Assembly: GCF_001625215.2 (NCBI RefSeq)
Contig: NC_030386.2
Location: forward strand, 23,344,545-23,408,544
DNA: 64,000 bases
Source of the DNA: Daucus carota subsp. sativus
Lineage: Eukaryota > Streptophyta > Magnoliopsida > Apiales > Apiaceae
Direction of reading: 5' to 3'
Part shown: positions 1 through 11,209 of the stretch, in pieces
Layout: every line of letters begins with the position of its first letter
Numbering within the stretch: the first letter of the stretch is position 1
Notes under the pieces: model-generated
What the model saw: the letters and a program-made list of their open reading frames with translations, nothing else
What the model was told of the DNA's origin: nothing
The model's database searches: none
Position numbers and translations under genes: made by a program

Positions 1-530
1 TTCATATCCCCTAAAGTGGAGGGCACTGCGCTAGGCTGGCTTCACAGAGCAGCGAACACTTCCCTCTCCTGTCGGTGGAAGGATAACAAGTCGGTTCTTC
101 ACTAGTCCATCAAACACCGGATGGGTCATTCAACCGTACAACCATTTTTTTAATCGGGTTTAAATAGCCAAATCCGAAGCTTTTTCTCATTCACCCCCCC
201 CCCCCCCCCCGGCCAAAACACCTAATGAGTCATTCAACCATACAACTATCGTTCAAGAGCCTTTCTTATTTACACATCTCCCACTTATGACTACGGGACA
301 TAATGCTTTTTCTCATTTACGCACCCATCAAACATCTAATGAGCCATTCGACCGTACGACCATCTTTCAAGACCCTTTTCTGATTTACACATTTCCCACT
401 TTCGACTACGGGACACAATGCTTGGGTCCTTCAACCATACAACCCTCTTTCTGATGGGTCATTCAACCATGCAACCCTCTTTCTGATGGGTCATTCAAAC
501 CATCTTGCCATTTTTGTCTACGGGGCACAA
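1..530. repeat. Degenerate tandem repeat block
   Basis: The phrase 'cattcaaccatacaac' and variants recur through the block. A longer unit, which includes a 'gactacgggacataatgct' segment, is seen near 226-310 and again near 340-422. A shorter unit of about 32 bp repeats at 424-455, 456-487 and partly from 488. A run of 17 C lies at 194-210. I see no credible gene here; short open frames near 486-715 have no recognisable domain. Confidence 0.6.
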
Positions 531-887
531 TGCTTTGCAAAAACCACGCAGAACTCCTTAAAGTTACTGTTGACAATGTTCAGATTCAGAATTTTATATG
601 TGCACAAGGGCCGTGCTTCAAACAAGTTACAATTCGTGCTAATAACAAACTGTTCTACCAAATTCACCAATTTAAAACAAGAGACATGCAAGTAAAAAAG
701 AATAGGAACATATAAGGAAAAAGTTAAGCATGTGGGCCCATTTCAAGCAAAACGCACACACCATAAAAATAATAACCTAAAGTTCATCTTGCACAATCGA
801 ATCTACATCTTAATGCTTTAATTAGGCCACATAGATGTCGTGAATATTCTAATAATATGTAGATTCAGGTGTTAGTAGAAGGAATTA

Positions 888-1262
888 GAGCAAGTCCAAC
901 AGTGTCTTAGCAAATGCCTTATAAATATTATAAAATATAGTGTCCTAGTGATTTAGGACATCATCTCAATGTATCAACTCCAACAACATGCCCTATTATT
1001 GTGCCTTATTATTAAAATAATAATATATATTGAAATTGTTATTGGAAAGAAATGAAAAGGAGGGAGGAGAGAGATGTAGTGGAATGGTAAAAAACTATTT
1101 TTTTATTGATAGGGCATACAAAATGGTGCCTCAAAAATAAGGCACTTGTTACATATCCTAGTGTTTTAGGGCAACACTAGGACATTGTTGGAGCATTGAT
1201 TTGCTTCACATGCCTTAAATTTTGATTTAGGACATTAATATAGGGCACTCTTGGACTTGCTC
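888..1262. mobile_element. PIF/Harbinger (Tourist-like) MITE
   Basis: The ends are inverted repeats: GAGCAAGTCCAACAGTG on the left and the complement CTTGGACTTGCTC on the right. They are flanked on both sides by the trinucleotide TTA (885-887 and 1263-1265), the usual Harbinger target duplication. The 375-bp body is AT-rich with no coding capacity, so the element is non-autonomous. Confidence 0.8.
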
Positions 1263-1353
1263 TTAGGCCGCAGGATACAAGTGGCAAAGTGATTAATTCT
1301 ATGTACGTCAAACTCCTATACATGCTATCACAAACTCAGAACATACATATCCG

Positions 1354-1431
1354 CACTCTCTCTCTCCCTCTCCCTCACCCTCTCCCCCTCTCTCTCTCCC
1401 TCTCTCTCTCTCCCCCTCTCCCTCACTCACT
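1354..1431. repeat. CT-rich microsatellite
   Basis: An imperfect polypyrimidine run made of CT, CCCT and CTC units. No gene is adjacent within 300 bases. Confidence 0.85.
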
Positions 1432-1669
1432 CAAAAAAAGAAACCGAAGAAAATAAGTGCTTACTAACCGTTAATGACAAGTAAAAGTTTCAAAATCTCC
1501 AGACGGTTGACGGAAACTTGCGGATCCATTTTTCCAGTCTCCTAGGAACCCGTGCTCTGGTAGGAAACCCTCTGTCCTGTTCTAGACTAAGCAAGAAGAG
1601 TAGCAGACTTTTTTTTTTATTTATCCTATTCACTAATCATAGTTCACACAACTCACGAGACTCTCGTCC

Positions 1670-2595
1670 GGGTGTATTGGATTGGGATTTTAAAGCATTT
1701 TTTTGCATTCATGAAATCCGAGGGTATTCGATTGGGATTGTTTGAAATCCATTAAAATTTTGATGTATTCAATTGGGATTTTAAATTATGCTACAAAATC
1801 TGATGGTATTCAACTGAGATTTTAAATTATGCTTTAAAATCCGATGGTATTCAATTGACGGGGGTGTATTCGATTGGGATTTTAATGCATTGTTTTTAGT
1901 CTATAGATTTTAATGAATTGCATGGGATTTTGATTTTTTGCGGATTCCTGATGAAATGTCGCATAGTTGATAGGATTTAGGTACAATGCTTCAAAATCCC
2001 ATTGAATTTGGTGGGATTTCAAAAAACTTAAAATACACTGAAGAATGCCACAAAATCCATCATTTTATGAAATGAAAAAAAATCCATCAGCATTTGAATA
2101 CCATCAGATTTTAATGGATTTTAAACAATCCCAATTGAATACCATCAGATTTTAAAGCATTATTTAAAATCCCAATTGAATACCACTAGATTTTGTAGCA
2201 TAGTTTAAAATCTCAATTGAATACCTCAAGATTTTAATGGATTTCAAACAATCCCAATCGAATACCCTCGGATTTCATGAATGCAAAAAAATGTTTTAAA
2301 ATCCCAATCCAATACACCCCTCTGAGATTGTTTAAAATCCATTAAAATCTGATGGTATTCAAATGCTGATAGATTTTTTTTAATTTCATAAAATGATAGA
2401 TTTTGTGGCATTCTTCAGTGTATTTTAAGTTTTTTGAAATCTCATCAAAATCAATGGGATTTTGAAGCATTGTATCAAAATCCTATCAACTCTGCGACAT
2501 TTTATCAAGAATCCGCACAAAATCAAAATCCCGTACAATCCATTTAAATCCATATACTAAAAACAATCCATTAAAATCACAATCGAATACACCCC
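1670..2595. mobile_element. Interleaved foldback/MITE (A-B-A'-B')
   Basis: Arm A (about 1670-1860, starting GGGTGTATTGGATTGGG) is matched in reverse complement by A' (about 2131-2320, ending CCAATCCAATACACCCC). Arm B (from 1861, starting GGGGTGTATTCGATTGGG) is matched in reverse complement by B' (about 2321-2595, ending CAATCGAATACACCCC). The order is therefore A-B-A'-B' and the two palindromes are interleaved. Degenerate copies of the B-A' part lie at about 10390-10760, 28961-29337, 30405-30645 and 37430-37815. No coding sequence is seen. The superfamily is not certain because I could not identify a convincing target duplication. Confidence 0.65.
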
Positions 2596-2692
2596 GTTAG
2601 TCTTATTTACATTTACATGCTCTCTGTTTGGATGATCAGTATATCCGAGAGTGCATGAAATCCCCAAAAATGAACAGCCTCGTCGAAATTGT

Positions 2693-2922
2693 TACTTCCT
2701 CCGTTTTGATTTGAAATATATATTTGACTTTTTTGCACTTATTTTTAAATTTTTTGATCGCATGCTTAAAATCATTATTTTTGAAAAAAAAATCTGAATA
2801 ATATCATCTATATTTTATTCATAAAAATAAAATTTCAAAAATAATAATTTTTAGTATGCGGTCAAAGGAATTAGAATTGTGTGAAAAAGTCAAACGATTT
2901 ATATTTCAAAATAGAGGGAGTA
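2693..2922. mobile_element. Stowaway-like MITE
   Basis: The left end TACTTCCTCCGTTTTGAT and right end ATAGAGGGAGTA are inverted repeats of the Tc1/mariner Stowaway type (consensus CTCCCTCCG), with TA at both borders. The internal arms also pair (TTTGACTTTTT and AAAAAGTCAAA). Confidence 0.75.
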
Positions 2923-2978
2923 TTAAATTGAGACTAATAAGTTCATATATGATATCAATCTATATTATTAAGTTAAAA

Positions 2979-3290
2979 TTTTGTAAATATTAAATATCAA
3001 TACGGTAGAAAACTAAATATATAATATCATTAATTCATTATCATCATAAAATTTAATAATAACAAAATTAATAATTCAACATAATCACGAGACTATTCTA
3101 TATATATTATATGTACTCATTTAGATTCATGCATTTTGTAAATATTAAATATCAATACAGTAGAAAACTAAATATATAATATCATTAATTCATTATCATC
3201 ATAAAATTTAATAATAACAAAATTAATAATTCAACATAATCACGAGACTATTCTATATATATTATATGTACTCATTTAGATTCATGCATT
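2979..3290. repeat. 155-bp tandem duplication
   Basis: A 155-bp AT-rich segment starting 'ttttgtaaatattaaat' is present twice in direct tandem (about 2979-3133 and 3134-3290). By eye the copies differ at about one position (cggtag versus cagtag), so the duplication is recent. Confidence 0.85.
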
Positions 3291-3545
3291 TATGCAAAAG
3301 ATATATATTATAATTATTATTTTCAGAAAATAATAATATATATCTTTTGGTTAAAATTAAAACTCTCCTATAACTCATAATAATACTCAAGTTATATATA
3401 CTTATATTTAACAAATAGGACCAAAATGCCCCTAATCGTATAACTAAATTAAAATTTTATAAAAATAAAATGGATAAAATTCATTGTTATTCTCAAGAAT
3501 AATACAACATGTCCCTCCGAGTGCCTATTCGGTTATTGGGGAAAA

Positions 3546-3548
<3 letters not shown>

Positions 3549-3592
<44 letters not shown>
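3549..3592. repeat. (TA)n microsatellite
   Basis: About 22 uninterrupted TA dinucleotides. Confidence 0.95.
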
Positions 3593-3595
<3 letters not shown>

Positions 3596-4110
3596 TGGAG
3601 TTCTGTGGGATACTAATACAATTGAGAAATTGGAGTCCCTGAGATCCACCGTTAGATTTTAAAAAATCCTGTGGCTAAGATTTAATGACAAAAATAGGGC
3701 TGACAGTTACTAAGCAATTTTGAACTCCAATTACGCGCACGTTTCTTCAAGGTGTATCCTGCATTAATCAGTGAAGCACACAAGGACGCTCGATATCAAA
3801 AATCCCTCACTTCCGCTGTGTTCAACCCTAGGTCAATCACTGTGTAGAACTAATTCAACGACGGACTAGTGGTTTGCAGGACGCATCAAATTTTGGCGAA
3901 AATGAGTTCGGGTATGTCTACGATCTCTTGATTCTGTCCTTTAATTGCTTTGCATGTCGTTTTTCTGGCCACTCAATATCTTCATTTTATGAACTCCGGC
4001 GGCCCGATTCACTGGGGTGTCCTGCAGTTGCCGGCTCTATTTCGTGGATACCCTCTTTTTTTTCTTGGGGCTTTGATACAAATAGAAGTGTATGTGTGTT
4101 TTTACTAGAC

Positions 4111-4715
4111 ATTGCAAGAATATGTCAATTGATGGAGACCTCTACGACTGGGCAATCCTTCTTGATTAATGACTACTTTGGTGGATTTTGGGTCTTGTGT
4201 TGTGTATTAGATGCTTAAACTTTTAAGTGCATTTTGTTGTCTTGTTCTGCACTTTGTTACTAATTTGATCATGCAGTTGTGTTGTACTTGATTTTGCATT
4301 TGTTATGTATTTTTGAAACGAAGATTCCTAGTTTTAATGTGTCCTGCAGTTTTGTGATATGCTAGACCGAATAAGATACCTGTGCTTCACTTTCACTTCA
4401 CGTTTATTTACTGAACACTCGGCACTGCAAGAATATGTCAATTGATGGAGACCTCTATGACTAGGAAATCCTTCTTGGCTAATGACTGCTTTGGTGGAAT
4501 TTGGTTCTTTTGTAGTGTATTAGATGCTTAAAATTTTAAATGCTTTTTGTTGTCTAGTTCTGCACTTTATTACTATTTTGATCATGCAGTTGCATTTTAT
4601 GTGATTCAACATTTGTTATGTATTTTTGAAACGAAGATTCCTATTTTTAAAGTGTCCTGCAGTTTTGTAACATGCTAGACCGAATAAGATACCCGTGCTT
4701 CACTTTCACTGCACG
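4111..4715. repeat. Imperfect tandem duplication, 292-bp copies
   Basis: The segment beginning 'attgcaagaatatgtcaatt' (4111-4402) recurs at 4424-4715 with scattered substitutions (offset 313 bp). Both copies end near 'gcttcactttcact'. The duplicated unit has no long open frame shared by both copies. Confidence 0.8.
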
Positions 4716-5741
4716 ATGGTATGAGTTTTGCAGACAAAATTTGATTTTTTTTTTTTTTGAATCAACAGGACTCTTTGTTGTAGCACGATGGTATCAGTTT
4801 TTAGCTCACTATGCGAAGTTAACACGCTGAATGTTCTGTCTTCTGTCTCAGATTATAAACCGGACTCTTTTCGTTGTACCTTCTCCATATCAGACTACTA
4901 TGCGATGTTAACATACATTTTTAAGGATGACTTTGTAGTTGAGGAAGGCTCGATGAATATGAAGAGGTGTTGGTGTAGATGTCGAGCAAGAGGAAAAGTT
5001 GCATCAGGATCAGTCCTAGAAGAATGATGCTATGGATTCAATAAACAGTTGTTTTTGCCTATATTGCCTACGACATTGTAGCCTGAAAGATTTTTTAAAT
5101 GCTTCATTATCATCTCCAATGGTTTTTCCCCCTATTTCCTGTTATCCGGGACAATCTGTTTGTACTTAAATACCTAGAAATTGGAGATTGCACCAATTGA
5201 AATATGAACTACTTTTACAAGTGTAATTGACACGTACTTGGAATATGGATGTGAAGTTGATTTTTTTGTAGGATATTGAGTTGTTTTCATAGATAAATTA
5301 GATTAGACATTTCGACATATATTCTACTAGTGTGGAGCACAAGCATATTTCCTACAATTTTAGGAAGTGGTGTAAGTATTAAACCTTTAAAATTTTATGA
5401 GTGTCTCACTAACTTTTCGTTTCATCAAAAATTTTATCATCATATCTCACCATGCTCTTATGAACTTGGTTAGAAAGATATTAATTTTCATCCCCTGTTC
5501 TCTACTTTCCTTTAACTTAAAATTGCAGATGGAGTATTAACAAGAAAAGGATTTCATACAGAATAATGGGGGCATGCCCCAGGCAAAAGGAAGTAAATAT
5601 CACTAATAAAACTCCTTTATATACATGTAATCAACAGCTAAAGCTAACATTAATCTATACTAGTTATAATACTAAACTAGGGTCTTTTCTAATTTGTTTT
5701 TTGAAACTAGTACAAGAAAACAATTTTGTTTTAACACTGTT

Positions 5742-6440
5742 TTACTCTGGCCGCATTTTGATCACATCAGTACACCCCATTTGACAATGCATGCGGTGGT
5801 TCCGCTCTCTCCACACCTGATAGATGGTAATGTTAAGAAACGAGAGTAGCCAATTTAACTCCCCGTCCCACTGCCCTGTTTCGAAGCACTCTGCCTTGAG
5901 TGTATTCTCGCCAATCTTGAAAATAAGAAAAGGCCCTCTAAATATCACATTTGAGACATAACTGCATCCCGCAAATCACATAAGTCAGATAAATATAATA
6001 CCAAACCTGTTCATTCTTCCTTTGGTGAGTAGTCTTTCCTTTAGAGCCAACCACATTATAAAGGAATGCCAGTCCATATGAAACCATGCTGGAAAATTCC
6101 CAGAAGTACGAGTGCAGTTCCAAATTTGACCCAGCAAAACGTTGGACACATGGAGCCCATCCCAAGTGATTGCATCTACCTCATGAACTTGAGTATTATG
6201 CATATTCTGCTTTAACTCTAAAAAATCAGAAAGGCTTGAACTTGTCAGTAGCCAAATGCCAGTATGCAGACAAAAGTTGATTTTTGCAAAAAGATTTGAA
6301 CGAACATTACTCTGTAATGATGCTACGAAGAAAAATACATTAGCTATAAAAAATTCCTGCACACAATTCTTAGGTACACGCGATCTTGCAGTACAGGATT
6401 TTAAATGAACAACAAATGCATTAAAAATTCTGCAAAACTT
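5742..6440 (-). pseudogene. Decayed LINE fragment (reverse-transcriptase zinc-binding region)
   Basis: Two minus-strand frames carry remnants of the zinc-binding domain found at the C-terminus of plant L1-type reverse transcriptases. One, at about 6000-6170, includes a WF...W...WLALKERLLTKGR pattern. The other, at about 5742-5850, includes IYQVWRERNHRMH, close to the usual 'IY.IWKERN' signature. The two parts are out of frame with each other and separated by non-matching sequence, so the copy is broken. The identification rests on motif memory only. Confidence 0.5.
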
Positions 6441-6800
6441 ACTTGATTCGGCCTTCTTATCAGACATTAAACACTTGCTATGGAGAAGAGTAGAGAATGA
6501 TCCAAGGGATGTAGATATTGCCTCCTCAAAATGAAAGAACGAAAAGAAAAAAAAGAAGAAAAAAATGGCTTAACGACTGCAGGACACTACTTCTACGCAA
6601 TCCCCTGGACACACTCACAGGCAGTTGTAACTGCCGCATAAAGACACTATCACTCAAAAAAATGAACGGGCTGGGGTTTTAAAAAATTAAACTTATAAAA
6701 CAAAAATTAAATCAAAAATCCTCAGCCATTGGATCTAAAAAAAATGAAGGGTTTAGATTGGGACTCCAAGGACTCCAAAAATTATAGTACTCCATATAAC

Positions 6801-8636
6801 TTTCTTCTATATATATATATATATATATGCGTAAAATTCTAGAAAAACATCAACTAGTTTGTGATTGGATGCAACTGTTAAGATTTTCTGCTCTCGCGAA
6901 TAATCAAATTTTCAAAATGTCATGTTTGATCTGAAGAAAAGATCTCTTGCAATAAGATTTTCCTTCTTCTTTTTAAAAAAATAGGACTAAGCTGTGACAC
7001 GTCCACCAAAAAAACCTTTTATAGCCATACTGATAGATAAGTCCAAGGAACCTTTTATTTGTGGAGGTTAAAGTTTCATTTATTCAATGACCAGAATTAG
7101 GGGATATATAGCTTGGGAAAGTGGGCTAATTCCACCCCAAAGTGTTCCCAGGCCGCATGCATGATTGAACTGACTGATTGTTTGATTTTGTTGGGTTCAA
7201 GAGCATCTTTATTTATAGAAAAAATGATTTTGCGCGTTGTATCGAATTAAACCACTCATAAAAGTTCATTTACGGGTCAGGGCCATAAAGACCCATTTTA
7301 TTAGTAAGGTGATTATAGGCCGGGGAAAAGTAGTAGATGATAAATAAAAATTAGTGAATTTTAGTATAATAAATTTCATAATAATGCTCTTATGAGAAAA
7401 TTTCTTTCTCCAGGTTTTAAAAAAAATAGAATAAATTATTTTTATAAAAAAGTTTTCAAATAAAATTTAGCGACAAATAGAAGAATCTTTTTTTTGACTA
7501 ATATGACCTATAATATTCTCTAGGGGAGCCAAGTTCAATCATAACTTGGGCTAACAAGAGGATATGAACACAATCGTGCAGTAGAAGAATCTTAATGATA
7601 TGAAAATTTCTAAATTGGTACTTAAAGCTATCCTCAAATCCTAGAATCACGTTTTATTGTAAAGATATTTATCGTAATCAACTTCTTTGCATTTGACCAT
7701 AACTCAATAAAAATATCTTACAATGATTTTACTTTTACATGAAAAAAATATGGTTTGTCGCTATAACTTTGTCGTTTCTTAGCCTTATAACAAGTTCAAG
7801 TTCACTGACATATTTTTCCTTGCCCGCTTTCATGCTTCATGTTTCTTCTATCATTTCCTCATCTGCGCTCATCAAGCCCGCTTTGCTCTACGCGTTCAGC
7901 TAGTCAGAAGATCTGATTCAATCTGCAAATCGTTAATTCTTAAACAGATTTTAATTTTTCACCCTTATTTTAAAATTATTATATTTTACGTTCTCTTCTG
8001 TGTAAAAGTATTGCTATATTTTTGTGGCGCATATACACTATGAAACTAGAATTCTTGATATTGTGAAAGCTGCCATCTAAAATTTTGCTTTCAAAGACAG
8101 CTAATTATAAAACTTTCTTGTCCTATTAAACAATTATAAAAAAAATCTAACAATACTAATACCGGCAACATGTTTACAAGTAAGGACACCAACACTATAG
8201 ACATTGGGTGTAACCTAACAATACACAACCCATTGTGCGTGTACCCAAGAATATAACAATGAAAGATAATAATAAAAATCAGCCTCCTAATCAATAATCA
8301 AGAAAAGATGAAATAAATAAATCAATTATGTATAAATCAAAGACAACCAAAATGACCCAACAATATTTCGAAAGTCAAAACCTTCTAAATATAGAAAGGC
8401 ACACGTCTCAATTCTCAAACAATCCGCGTTGTCCAACTGCATAAGTCTATGTTACTGTAATTTCAGAGACGGTGAATAAAATGCATTTTGTAGTACAGTT
8501 TTTTGCCCAAAAAATTGCACAAAATAATCAAGACTTTCAGCATCTCGTAACTGCCTTTGAAGCTTTCTGAAAGATGATAGTTGACTTCAGCTTCGTGTTT
8601 GACTTTTGCATGAGTTTAATATTAAGTGATCTCCAC
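6801..8636. other. Intergenic, no gene seen
   Basis: AT-rich spacer upstream of the peroxidase gene. Short open frames (for example on the minus strand at 8091-8294) show no domain and no gene-like composition. Confidence 0.5.
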
Positions 8637-8644
8637 TATAAATA
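8637..8644 (+). promoter_or_regulatory. TATA box of the peroxidase gene
   Basis: TATAAATA lies about 100 bp upstream of the ATG at 8742. That spacing makes the in-frame upstream Met at 8574 lie before the probable transcription start, and so supports 8742 as the real start. Confidence 0.6.
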
Positions 8645-8741
8645 CATCCTTCTTCCATTCCTCACAATCATCACAAGCTCCAGCTTTTCATTCAATCAAC
8701 TGAAGCAAAACAACACTTCATTTAAATTTTTTGCATCTTCA

Positions 8742-10170
8742 ATGGCAAACGAAGCTAACATTCTCTTCTTTTTATTGCTTGCACTGGCCGCAACCTCGGC
8801 CTTTGGCCAAGGCTTGCGGCTAGGCTTCTATGCACGCACTTGTCCTCAAGCTGAATCGATTGTTCGAGCAACCGTTGCTAAACATGTGCAATCTGATCGA
8901 ACTGTTGCACCCGGGTTACTGAGAATGATTTTCCATGACTGTTTTGTTCAAGGCTGCGACGGTTCGATTCTTATAAACGGGCCTTCGACTGAGAAAACGG
9001 CTCCTCCGAATCTTTTGTTGAGAGGGTATGAAGTTATTGATGATGCCAAGGCACAGCTCGAAGTTGCGTGCCCTAACACCATATCTTGCGCTGATATTCT
9101 TGCTCTTGCTGCTCGCGACGCTGCTGTTCAGGTAAAGTGCATGCATGTTTCTTTTGTGCCCATCTTTGGGGCATAAATTCGCCTTCGTGTCCTTAATAAA
9201 TTATGAAAATATTTGGGGTCACAAGGAGTTCACCGAGTCGAACTCGAGTCTCCCGAAAGTCTAAACTCTGATATAATGTTAAGTGAACAATTCTTCTAAA
9301 ACCTTAAGGTGTCCAGAGGAGAGAGCTTACCAGGATCATATTGTATTCTAACGGTCACTTGTTTTATGCACGATTCACTAGCCAAGTGATTAGAAGGTAT
9401 TAAAGATCTCATCTATTTAATTTGTTTTGTTCAGGCTGGTGCATTGACATATCTTGTGCCTACTGGCCGCAGAGATGGACGCGTTTCATTAGCATCTGAT
9501 ACTGCTAATTTGCCCGGGTTTACCGATTCAGTTGAAGTCCAGAAGCAAAAGTTTGCAGCTAAAGGTCTAAGCACCGAAGATCTCGTCACACTAGTAGGTA
9601 AGAACTAATTAACACTTCTAATTCGTTACAAGTTCCGCAACATTGTCGCTAGTTCCAGTTACAACCTCAAATTTTGTTGACTTCCAAATTCCTCCGTTAC
9701 CAGTTCCACTCGAACTATACTAACCGAATGTTATGGCAATGTTAAATATAGGCGGGCACACTATCGGGACAGTGGCATGCCAATTCATCAGATACAGATT
9801 GTACAACTTCACAACCACTGGTGGTGCTGATCCCTCAATTGATCCCACATTTCTTCCCACACTTCAATCGCTTTGTCCCGTAGACGGAGACGGAAGCAAA
9901 CGTATCGGATTAGACTATGGAAGCAGTGACAAGTTCGACCATTCGTTCTTCAAAAATGTACAGAGTAGCAGAGGAATTCTTGAATTAGATCAAAGGCTAT
10001 GGGCAGATGCTTCTACTAAAAATGTGGTGCAGAGATATATTGGTATCAGGGGACTGGCTGGATTGACTTTAAACTTTCAGTTTGGAAGGTCGATGATTAA
10101 AATGAGTGGGATTGAAGTGAAAACTGGTACAGCTGGGGAAATTCGTAAAGTTTGCTCAACAATTAACTGA
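8742..10170 (+). CDS. Class III secretory peroxidase
   Basis: Predicted exons are 8742-9131, 9435-9597 and 9752-10170, with GT-AG junctions that keep frame and give 323 residues, the usual length for the family. Class III peroxidases are secreted haem enzymes that use H2O2 to oxidise phenolics such as lignin precursors. Residues 1-23 form a hydrophobic signal peptide, after which the mature chain begins near [12 protein letters not shown]. The distal haem site is RMIFHDCF (Arg61, His65), followed by the calcium-site segment GCDGS. The proximal haem ligand is His187 in GGHTIGT, split across the second intron. The chain ends VCSTIN. The gene has two introns where many family members have three, so the usual first intron is missing. 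Substrate and paralogue identity cannot be decided. The FabZ gene follows on the same strand about 1 kb downstream. Confidence 0.93.
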
Positions 10171-10389
10171 GAAATCGGTTGATTTGAATGACATTATGTG
10201 GTTTATATTGGCCATAAATAGAGCCAATTTGTATTTGTTTTATTCATTATTTCGTTTTGACAGAGTTTCTTCGTTATTTTGTTTTATATAACGTAGTTGT
10301 TGTGCTTGGTTAAGAATTTTGATAAGAAAGAGATGCCATGGAGATGAGATAAATCTCGAAAAGTTTTTTTGTTAATTAAGAGGGGAGTT

Positions 10390-10760
10390 TTCGCCCGGAT
10401 TTTAATAGATTAATTATAATTTTTGATTTTAACAGATTATATTTGATTTTAGTTTTTTGCTGATTTTAGATAAAATATGATAGAATTAATGTAGAATTTT
10501 GAGATTTAAGTACGACGTTTTAAAATCCCCATGAATTATGGGAGTAGTTTCAAAAGACATAAAATACACTCAATAATATACAAAATTTAATAATTTATGA
10601 AGTACAAAAAATTTATCAGCATTTGAATACTAACAAATTTGAGTAAATATTAAATAATTTTAATTGAAACTATCATGTTTTTAAATATAATTGAAAATTT
10701 TAATAGAATATCAGAGGATTTTTTAGGATAATTTAAAAGTCTAATTAAATATTCGAGAAA
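10390..10760 (+). mobile_element. Degenerate copy of the foldback MITE family
   Basis: Diverged blocks ('attttaatagattaatta', 'aaaatacactcaataata', 'cagcatttgaatacta') appear in the same order as in the B-A' part of the element at 1861-2320. The termini are eroded. Confidence 0.5.
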
Positions 10761-11209
10761 TTTAATAATTTTTTAAGTTCAAGTTGACAACACCTCTTAA
10801 ATATTCTCTTACAATACTCATGATAAAACTCTAAAACTAAAGATTAAAATATAATGATTATGTAGCTGCAAGTACAATAATTACAATCTATTATCATGAT
10901 AATCACAATTGAAAGAATGATTATCGTGATATTTTTTGGTTTCGTAATGAACATGCGAAAGTCCTTCACACGATCGTATAAAGAATTTTTTTTTACACTT
11001 CTGGCTTCGCACTTGTGAAAAAATAGACTTCGACTTACCGTCTCGAAATATACTTCTCTATCTCTCCGCCCTCGTGCACTTCCTACTAGCTCCAAACGGA
11101 CCAAACCACTACCAACTCTCTTCAACACACCTCGGCATTCTCGCCCCACTCCTCAACTAAAACACACCCCCATCTTCTCAATTCTTCATCTTCACAAACA
11201 CACAGACAA

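Larger units (their letters stand above)
3594..6800. mobile_element. Possible composite non-autonomous transposon region
   Basis: The left side (3594 onward: 'gagtggagttctgtggga', then 'attggagtccctgagatcc') resembles the reverse complement of the right side near 6730-6800 ('atggagtactataa', then 'tggagtccttggagtccc'). Both sides abut TA-rich tracts. This suggests a Mutator-like element of about 3.2 kb, but the inverted repeats are imperfect and I found no clean target duplication. Inside are a tandem duplication (4111-4715) and a decayed LINE fragment (5742-6440). No intact transposase is present. Confidence 0.35.

Noticed and set aside
194-210. Run of 17 C as a functional G-quadruplex-like signal
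   Set aside because: A single homopolymer within degenerate repeats; it may be a length artefact, and nothing nearby supports a function.
486-715. Short plus-strand frames near the window start
   Set aside because: They begin inside degenerate tandem repeats and show no domain or gene structure.
3874-5027. Plus-strand frames as a captured gene
   Set aside because: No frame shows a known domain, and the tandem duplicate copies do not share an open frame.
8574-8741. Upstream in-frame Met extending the peroxidase by 56 residues
   Set aside because: A TATA box lies between it and the 8742 ATG, and only the 8742 start gives a proper signal peptide at the N-terminus.
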